Part shown: piece after piece, positions 51,740 through 64,000 of the stretch
Numbering within the stretch: position 1 is the first letter of the stretch
Layout of the letters: every line of letters starts with the position of its first letter
NCBI GenBank assembly: GCA_029718625.1
Contig: CM056391.1
Location: forward strand, 5,465,658-5,529,657
Origin: Synaphobranchus kaupii
Lineage: Eukaryota; Chordata; Actinopteri; Anguilliformes; Synaphobranchidae
Direction: 5' to 3'
Length of the DNA: 64,000 bases
Notes under the pieces: model-generated
Database searches by the model: none
The model's input: the letters and a program-made list of their open reading frames with translations, nothing else
Told to the model about the DNA's origin: nothing
Translations under genes and position numbers: made by a program

Positions 51740-52740
51740 ATTCTCTCCCTCTCTCTGGCTTTCTGTCTTTGTTGTTTATTCTCACTTCATTCTCTCTGAC
51801 TGTCTGTCTTTGTTTCCTTCATTTCTTTTTCTCTGCCTCTCTCTCTCTGACTGTCTTTCCTTTCACGTCTCTCTCTCTCTGTCGTGGTCTGAGTACGGCA
51901 ATGGATTGAGAAGAATGAACAGTGAAACGGGGGGCTTGTGCTCGGGTCATGTGATGTTCTTTGGCTGTGACCCCAGTGTGAGTCCGAGGTGGGGGCCAAT
52001 GAAGGGTAGAGCACCCTATTTTATCTTTTTTTTTTTTTTACCCTGCAATGCACTGTGGGGTACTGCCAAACCACCAAGCTTGCATCTGTTACCGTTCCAA
52101 CTAACTTAGCAGTGGCGAAAAGGTCACTGTACACACACAATGTGTCCAGTCTTCTCCCAGGGTGCCTGTCAAGCCTACAGCTTAGAACACAAAGTACACT
52201 TTTGACCCCTGATCTGGAGCCTGGTATTAGTCATTATGAGTTTTGTTATCCTGTGAAATTTTCTTGAGAATCACGCTGAAGTTGCACAATAAAACACTGT
52301 TAATTTAACTCTCTACAGAGTTAATACGAGTCCTGTTGGCATCAAATGTATTCTGTCAGAGTTAAATTTACTCCCAAAGTTTATTTAAAAGTTTATGTTT
52401 TATGGTCTAGCTCCACTTAAAGAACATGTGTAAGAGGTCCTCAAGGGCCTTGCGATTACTGCCGTTACTCTGTAGCCTACTTTACATCGCAAAATGTTCA
52501 GTGTAAAATCAACACTAATAGAGTACTTTTAAATTAACTCTAATACTGTATATAAAGCTGAAGTACCATTATTATTCCAATTTAACTAATCTGGTTCATC
52601 TGTGTCCATCAGAGTAATTTTGAGAAGTTTGGTTGGGTGTGCAACTTCCGTTGCAGATAAGAACGATTAGAGGCTACTTCTGGCCAACTTCACACAGAAC
52701 GGAATAACAGTTCAAAAGATACTCAATACAGAGATCAAAC
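51740..52740. other. intergenic, CT-rich then AT-rich
   Basis: A pyrimidine-rich tract at 51740-51885, then unique AT-rich DNA. No gene seen. Confidence 0.4.
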
Positions 52741-52751
52741 GCCAACATTTA

Positions 52752-53917
52752 CAGTGCATCCGGAAAGTATTCACAGCGCTTCACTTTTTCCACATTTTGT
52801 TCTGTTACAGCCTTATTCCAAAATTGATTAAATTCATTTTTTCCCTCAAAATTCTACACACAACACCCCATAATGACAATGTGAAAAAAGTTTTTTTGAG
52901 AATTTTGCAAATTTATTAAAAATAAAAAATAAAAATTTCTCATTTACATAAGTATTCATACTCTTTGCTTTAACGTATTTTTAAAGTATCATATTTCATA
53001 TTTGGTCGCATATCCTTTACATGCTGTTACTTCCTGAAGTCTGTGACCATCAACATCAAAAAACTGTCGATATCTTATTTTCAGGTACTGTTACAAGCGA
53101 TACTATAACCTCTCTGCATTTGAATGGATCTCTATGGAAATTGGGGGGTGAGACTAGATTCAGCTGTAAATTACACTGGTACAGTATGGAACACATGGCT
53201 GGCTAAATGGCTGTAAGTTATCAAGGGTCTGAGCTATCAAACGAGCCCCAAACCATCACTCTGTTGCCAGATATGGAGTAGATGTGGATGGATCACTTTA
53301 AGGGTTGTTTCTCCTGACTTTTTCCCCCATAGAGTTCTATAGGAAAATGAGTCTGGAGAAATAACCCTTGCAGTGATCCATCCACATCTACTCCATATCT
53401 GGCAACAGAGTGATGGTTTGGGGCTCGTTTGATAGCTCAGACCCTTGATAACTTACAGCCATTTAGCCAGCCATGTGTTCCATACTGTACCAGTGTAATT
53501 TACAGCTGAATCTAGTCTCACCCCCCAATTTCCATAGAGATCCATTCAAATGCAGAGAGGTTATAGTATCGCTTGTAACAGTACCTGAAAATAAGATATC
53601 GACAGTTTTTTGATGTTGATGGTCACAGACTTCAGGAAGTAACAGCATGTAAAGGATATGCGACCAAATATGAAATATGATACTTTAAAAATACGTTCAA
53701 GCAAAGGGTATGAATACTTATGTAAATGAGAAATTTTATTTTTTTATTTTTAATAAATTTGCAAAAATCTCAAAAAACCTTTTTTCACATTGTCATTATG
53801 GGGTGTTGTGTGTATAATTTTGAGGGAAAAAATGAATTTAATCAATTTTGGAATAAGACTGTAACAGAACAAAATGTGGAAAAAGTGAAGCGCTGTGAAT
53901 ACTTTCCGGATGCACTG
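52752..53917. mobile_element. 1166-bp Tc1-type foldback element (near-perfect hairpin)
   Basis: Ends CAGTGCATCCGGAAAGTATT and its inverse, flanked by TA on both sides (52750-52751, 53918-53919). The whole element is an inverted repeat: arms of about 580 bases meet at 53334/53335 with a loop of only a few bases. Corresponding 61-codon frames on the two arms (53021-53206 plus, 53463-53648 minus) translate identically. No transposase is present. Confidence 0.92.
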
Positions 53918-53929
53918 TATGTGTGAAAT

Positions 53930-54650
53930 GTCGCTATAATGATAGAAGAGACAGTGATGTTGAATTGAATTGAATGTGAATTAACATAGCTTAAACGATT
54001 TAATGTTCACTGTTGGCGACGTTTACGAGACGATTATGAGATGATGTTTGTGAGTCACCAAAATAAACAAAACACGGTTTGTTCATTTAGAAAGATAATT
54101 AATGTGTGTGTGTTGGCCAAACACTTTAAGAGGCACTACAGCCCAACTGAGTCACAACACTCTTCTATATACTCGACTTATTGATCGCCTTTATCACTCC
54201 GGACCAAAAAGAGCTGAATGTGTAGGTTACAACGCTAATTAATAACATACCGTGATATGTCAAGAAATAAATGGTTCAGGTAAAGTCAGAAACATCTCAT
54301 AGAACAGCAATGCTTGCCAAATGCATGTCATGTTTCGGATAGAACAACGTATATTTTTTAAAGATAAGATTTTCCTCACGAGAGAGGAGGAAAGGCTCGC
54401 GAGCCCCCTTTTAGGCCTATATCTGAAACTAACCGGGGCAGCAACCAGTTCCCCCTTACAATCGCATTTGTCTCTCGTGCACAACGGAGTAGTTACACAC
54501 CTCAAACACGAAAACTTACGACAAAACATGACTACAAGCTTACGCGTAATTGTATGACAAGGACGCATTTGAAAATATAGTGCATTTGGTTAGCGAAATA
54601 AATATTGGATCGTTTTGACCGTTCGAGCGCAGCGCGAGCGTAGCCCTTTT
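53930..54650. other. abca1 upstream region
   Basis: Unique AT-rich sequence leading into the promoter; no gene seen. Confidence 0.5.
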
Positions 54651-54669
54651 AAGAGCTGTTTTGACTCTA

Positions 54670-54675
54670 CACGTG
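54670..54675 (+). promoter_or_regulatory. abca1: E-box CACGTG of the abca1 promoter
   Basis: Followed by 'cttgccttgaaaggagggag'. A CACGTG E-box upstream of the DR4 is a known element of the mammalian ABCA1 promoter; order and orientation agree here. Confidence 0.65.
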
Positions 54676-54721
54676 CTTGCCTTGAAAGGAGGGAGCTGCA
54701 CAAACAGACTCGGATCCTTTT

Positions 54722-54737
54722 GACCGAGAGTAACCCT
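54722..54737 (+). promoter_or_regulatory. abca1: abca1 promoter DR4 LXR response element
   Basis: TGACCG-AGAG-TAACCC, preceded by ttt. The mammalian ABCA1 site is TGACCG-ATAG-TAACCT, so both half-sites are conserved and the spacer differs by one base. It starts 37 bases upstream of the TATA box, close to the mammalian spacing as I recall it. Expected binder: LXR/RXR heterodimer, inducing abca1 with oxysterols. Confidence 0.85.
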
Positions 54738-54758
54738 GCATCTACAAGCGGTAGCACT

Positions 54759-54765
54759 ATAAAAG
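54759..54765 (+). promoter_or_regulatory. abca1: abca1 TATA box
   Basis: TATAAAA, in the same position relative to the DR4 as in mammals. It predicts transcription start around 54785-54795. Confidence 0.8.
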
Positions 54766-54789
54766 CGTTGAGGGGGGAAAAACGGCACT

Positions 54790-54934
54790 CTTATACCGAG
54801 AGCAACATCAAACCTCCGAGTGGACAATAACGGACGGAGACAAAGTGAAGAAAGGGTTCATATTTATTCTTCACTCTGTCAAAGGACTATCTATTTATGC
54901 TCAAAAAGGAAAGATTAGGAGATTTCGTGAAAAG
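54790..54934 (+). other. abca1: abca1 exon 1, non-coding (5' UTR)
   Basis: From the TATA-predicted start to a consensus-like donor AAAG|gtaaca at 54935. The first exon of mammalian ABCA1 is also non-coding. The start is an estimate. Confidence 0.65.
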
Positions 54935-55414
54935 GTAACAATTCTGATGAATTTCTTATTTAGTCGTACTTCAGAGTCTCTTTGTTAACTTGGCTGTGGT
55001 ATGTAGTGGGCGAATTAAAGATGATGCAAACTTTACATTTTTGACACTTAGCTTGCTTGTTAACGTTATAACTAGAAGGGGCAGGTTGTTTTGATCATCT
55101 CTATATTTTTCTGCCAACAATAAAATACAGAAATAGCTGCCAACAGAAGTAATAAATGATGCTGTGATGTCCGTGGGCTATGTTATACAGCAATTTGATA
55201 ATTAACAGTTAGGCTACATATGAATACCCAAATCATTTTGCGTAGAGAATGCCATGGATAAAAACAACATAGTTAAATGTTACATTTATTTTAACTTGTT
55301 TTGCTGGCTGTGACGCCGTTGGCAAAAAAAGATAGGAAGTGCTTCTGATTCAGCAGTGTTGAATTTATAAAGCAAGCATCTGTCGCGCATTGTACGGAGA
55401 GAGGCTGTTGCGAA

Positions 55415-55430
55415 TGACCGACAGTAACCC
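55415..55430 (+). promoter_or_regulatory. abca1: abca1 intron 1 DR4 element
   Basis: TGACCG-ACAG-TAACCC: same half-sites as the promoter DR4, 480 bases inside intron 1. Confidence 0.55.
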
Positions 55431-56263
55431 CTCATCCTGCCTAGACAATGAAACATCGCTGAGCTTCAAGTTTGAGTGGACATCATTTATTTTTCTTTTG
55501 TCATGAAACTAAGCAATTGGGGAGAAAAAAATGACAATTGAAAATGATTTATTTTGTTTGAAAATTCTATATGCGTTACATTTTTTTTGTGTAAGTTTGT
55601 TGTGGTAAACAATTGAGGTGACGCCAGTTTTTTTATGTAGAGACAGCAGCGCATTGGCAGTAAGAAAAACATAATGTGACTAATTTGGTCGCTGTTGCTG
55701 ATAATTGTTTGAATCATTGAAAAACGTCGAGGAAATTATTTGTTATACTGTTATTAGAATTTACAAAAATCTAGGCTACAAATGTATAAGGATGTTGATT
55801 ATACAGGGGACGCTTGGCTTGAGCTGGAATACCTTGTGTGTGCAACAAATCCATAACGATGTGTACTGGAACTGATGCAGTTTGAACGCTGCAAAACAAT
55901 AGACATAGCGATGCTCGGCACGTGAGCTGAAATAAACAACTAAATTTAATAAGGGAAAACGATTCCTCTCTGCACCAGGGGAGGTGCTGTTGTGCTTCGT
56001 CCAGTCCGCAGAGCGATGAGTTTATTGATAGCCAGGGGGAAAAACGAAGCCCTTGCGGTTTTTTCTCTCTCTGTTTTTATCTCTCCCACCCGTACGATTT
56101 AAAAAATTAAGAAATAATATTGAATTTAGTAGAAAATTATGCCGTCTCTTCCTCTGAGTTTACGATGCGAATTAGGTTATTTGATCAAGCTTTCGTTGAT
56201 GTATATAGCCTACATACATAATTATGGACCGAACTTCTAGTTTGAAATGGCAAAATAACAGAC

Positions 56264-56420
56264 TGGTTGCGGGTTTAAGAAGATGGTTGGCCGAAATTTG
56301 TATCTTCATTTTTTAAGACTGGTGGCGGGTTTAAAAAGTTGGTTGGCTGAAAATTGTATCTTCATTTTTTAAGACTGGTGGAGGGTTTAAGAAGATGGTT
56401 GGCTGAAATTTGTATCTTCA
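56264..56420. repeat. ~60-bp repeat, 3 copies
   Basis: 'ggcgggtttaaaaagttggt' + 'tggctgaaaattgtatcttc' with small variants. Confidence 0.85.
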
Positions 56421-56873
56421 TTTCTTCTTTTTATAACTTTTTTTACACGGTTGGTGGAATTTACTGACATAAAATCAAGGATCCTGTTCTGATTTAAGCA
56501 GTGTTGTCGTGTTCAGTTTCTCTGTTTCAGGTCGCCCAGCATGAAGAGGCGCTCACACATTCACTGTGTAAACATACTGACATTACTAAAATGTTTAAAT
56601 CCGTTCAACCTCTTATTTTAATGTAATCAATGGAACTGCACGGCACACAAGGTATATAGGATGCGTTAAAACAAAAAACGCAGCACTACACTGTTTGGGC
56701 AATAATGATGCGTTTAATTCGCGTTGTAGCTGCGTTTATTTTGAAGAATGGCCATCTGCCATTATAAGGCAATCGCCTTAATCACATCAGTTATCTACTG
56801 TTTAATCAAAGGCCTGATGGAAACGTTCACCGCCTTGTTTGTGCGCTTGTTAATCAGAATGAGATTTCTAATA

Positions 56874-56945
56874 ATAATAATAATAATAATACATTGTTTT
56901 TATAGCGCTTTTCTAAATACTCAAAGCGCTTTACAGTTTAAAATT
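56874..56945 (-). mobile_element. retroelement tail fragment with (AAT)n
   Basis: AAT repeat followed by 'tttttatagcgcttttctaa' and 'tactcaaagcgctttacag': the inverse of a common fish non-LTR tail. Confidence 0.55.
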
Positions 56946-57036
56946 ACACACACAGTAAAATCAAAGGAACAGTTTTTTACCCAAGTTTCCTGTGAATGTG
57001 TCTGTTCTTTTGTGACTGCAAATAGGATTTCCTAGC

Positions 57037-57312
57037 TACACTCTCAGAAAAAAAAGTACCTAAAAAGGTACAAAAGCTTGTCGCTGGAGTGGTACCCTAC
57101 AGGCATAGGTACATAAAATTGTACCCCTAAGCCAACAATACATAATTAATTTGTACCTTTTTTTCTTGAAAAGGTACTTATTAGTATCCAAAGAGTACTT
57201 ATTAGTACCCTAAGAGAGCATTATTGTACTTTCAGGGTAGCCTACATTTGGGTAATTTGTACCTTAAGGAACAAAAATGTACCTCCACTGTACCTTTATT
57301 TCTGAGAGTGTA
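57037..57312. mobile_element. MITE with 'TACACTCTCAGAAA' termini
   Basis: Left end TACACTCTCAGAAAaaaaagtacc and right end ggtacCTTTATTTCTGAGAGTGTA-type inverse. The interior has many 'gtacc/ggtac' motifs. It is a widespread fish family. Confidence 0.85.
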
Positions 57313-58025
57313 TTCATATTAATTAGAGTGTATTAATCTGAGAGTGTATTAATGTATAATCATGTTAATCACATGCCGAACACAATGAAAATGTCTGTCA
57401 TTTTCTCTGTCACAGTCAACTTTTCAGTGTCATGAAGTAGTTAAACGAGGCCATTGGTCCCTTAAGCGTAGCCTATGTCACGCTGCACGAGCACTGAATT
57501 AAGCCGTATATATTACTTACCGAGATCGAGTCCGAGTCTTTTTCCTAAACGGAGACCGACTAAAAAAAACAAACAAATGCACATACAACAATCAGAGCCG
57601 CCAAAAGGGACAATAAATAAATACATTTCTAGTTGCTTAACATGACGCATAAAAAAGAATCACACAGCTTTATCTGCTGCTATTGTAGGGTTTAAATCAA
57701 TGGTTAACCTAAGACAATATTGATTTATCATGGAAACATAGATAAAATACATTTATATAAAGTATTTCCAAGTATGTATATACATGTATATATTATATTT
57801 AAATGCATTTATATATGTATATATTTCTGCTTTGATGTTGTTTGATGTAGATTGTAAAAAATAATAATAATAATTTTTACCATGATAAAACACACACACA
57901 TCTGTGTAGGTGGTACCCTGGCATGTGTCGATGGTCCGATGTGTGTTTGCCGATCCAAAAGTCCCAAAATCTGTGTGTTTTTCTGTGCAACAGTGTATGA
58001 GAGGGGTACACACACCCCTGCCCTG

Positions 58026-58033
58026 TATAAAAA
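58026..58033 (+). promoter_or_regulatory. abca1: possible alternative abca1 TATA box
   Basis: TATAAAAA followed by ggg, 173 bases upstream of the coding exon acceptor. Mammalian ABCA1 has alternative promoters near this exon, so it may mark one. It is inferred only. Confidence 0.3.
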
Positions 58034-58241
58034 GGGTTTGCTGGGGCGATCTCCTCAGTTTTTTTTCTCCAGATAGGGACAGGTGGATAGACGGGGGTGC
58101 ACTTTGAGCAGGGGACCTTTGAGCAGTGTGTTTGTGGGACCAGGGGTGTCTCTCACTCTCTCTCGCCCCCTGGGTCTAATCGAGCTGTGTTTTTGCAGTT
58201 GAGTGCAGAGGAGAGATCTGGGGGAGTTTTGCACAGGCGCC

Positions 58242-64000
<5,759 letters not shown>

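Larger units (their letters stand above)
54935..58198 (+). other. abca1: abca1 intron 1
   Basis: About 3.3 kb. It contains a DR4 site (55415), a ~65-bp triplicate (56264-56420), a SINE/LINE tail (56874-56945), a MITE (57037-57312) and a second TATA-like box (58026). Confidence 0.6.

Overview
This is a fish genomic window, almost certainly a ray-finned fish. The evidence is spliced vertebrate genes with GT-AG introns, abundant (GT/CA)n microsatellites, and repeat families typical of fish: Tc1-like, piggyBac-like, Harbinger-like and hAT-like MITEs, tRNA-derived SINEs and a solo LTR. There are no prokaryotic features. Most long open frames here are microsatellite or minisatellite read-through. 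The real genes are split into short exons that had to be assembled by hand from splice sites and protein similarity. Similarities are from memory of the families; no search was run.

Layout: (1) 1-9.1 kb is repeat-dominated, with five large tandem arrays, several MITEs and a 500-N assembly gap. (2) 9.09-9.52 kb (+) holds the last two coding exons of tbc1d2 (Armus, a RabGAP). (3) 15.57-34.17 kb (-) holds a complete slc44a1 (choline transporter-like protein 1, CTL1). I place 16 coding exons totalling 651 codons plus stop; the protein is full length if one extra base in exon 8 is discounted. It converges on tbc1d2. (4) 35.74-36.95 kb (-) holds a candidate three-exon gene for a small membrane protein that I do not recognise. 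(5) 37-54.7 kb is a large intergenic regulatory region between the divergent slc44a1 and abca1 genes. (6) 54.72 kb to the window end (+) holds the abca1 promoter, a non-coding exon 1 and the first three coding exons (residues 1-100) of ABCA1, the cholesterol/phospholipid exporter.

The abca1 core promoter is recognisable as the vertebrate one: an E-box, a DR4 LXR response element and a TATA box in the known order and with near-mammalian spacing. Three further sites of the same DR4 type occur at 46.64, 47.24 and 55.42 kb, suggesting a multi-site LXR-responsive domain. SLC44A1 and ABCA1 are also divergent neighbours in mammals, so this pair is ancient synteny: one gene handles choline for phosphatidylcholine synthesis and the other exports phospholipid and cholesterol.

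The most unusual structural signal is in slc44a1. A 53-bp minisatellite in intron 8 has copied the exon 9 splice acceptor and the first 18 exon bases about 26 times. Intron 6 repeats the exon 7 acceptor five times, and (UG)n tracts sit directly on the acceptors of exons 5, 13 and 14. Other notable items are a ~1.17-kb near-perfect foldback Tc1-type element at 52.75-53.92 kb, a 1.41-kb solo LTR with a 5-bp target duplication in slc44a1 intron 4, and single-base frame disruptions in tbc1d2 and slc44a1 that may be assembly errors. I saw no CRISPR, rRNA, intact tRNA or intact transposase gene.
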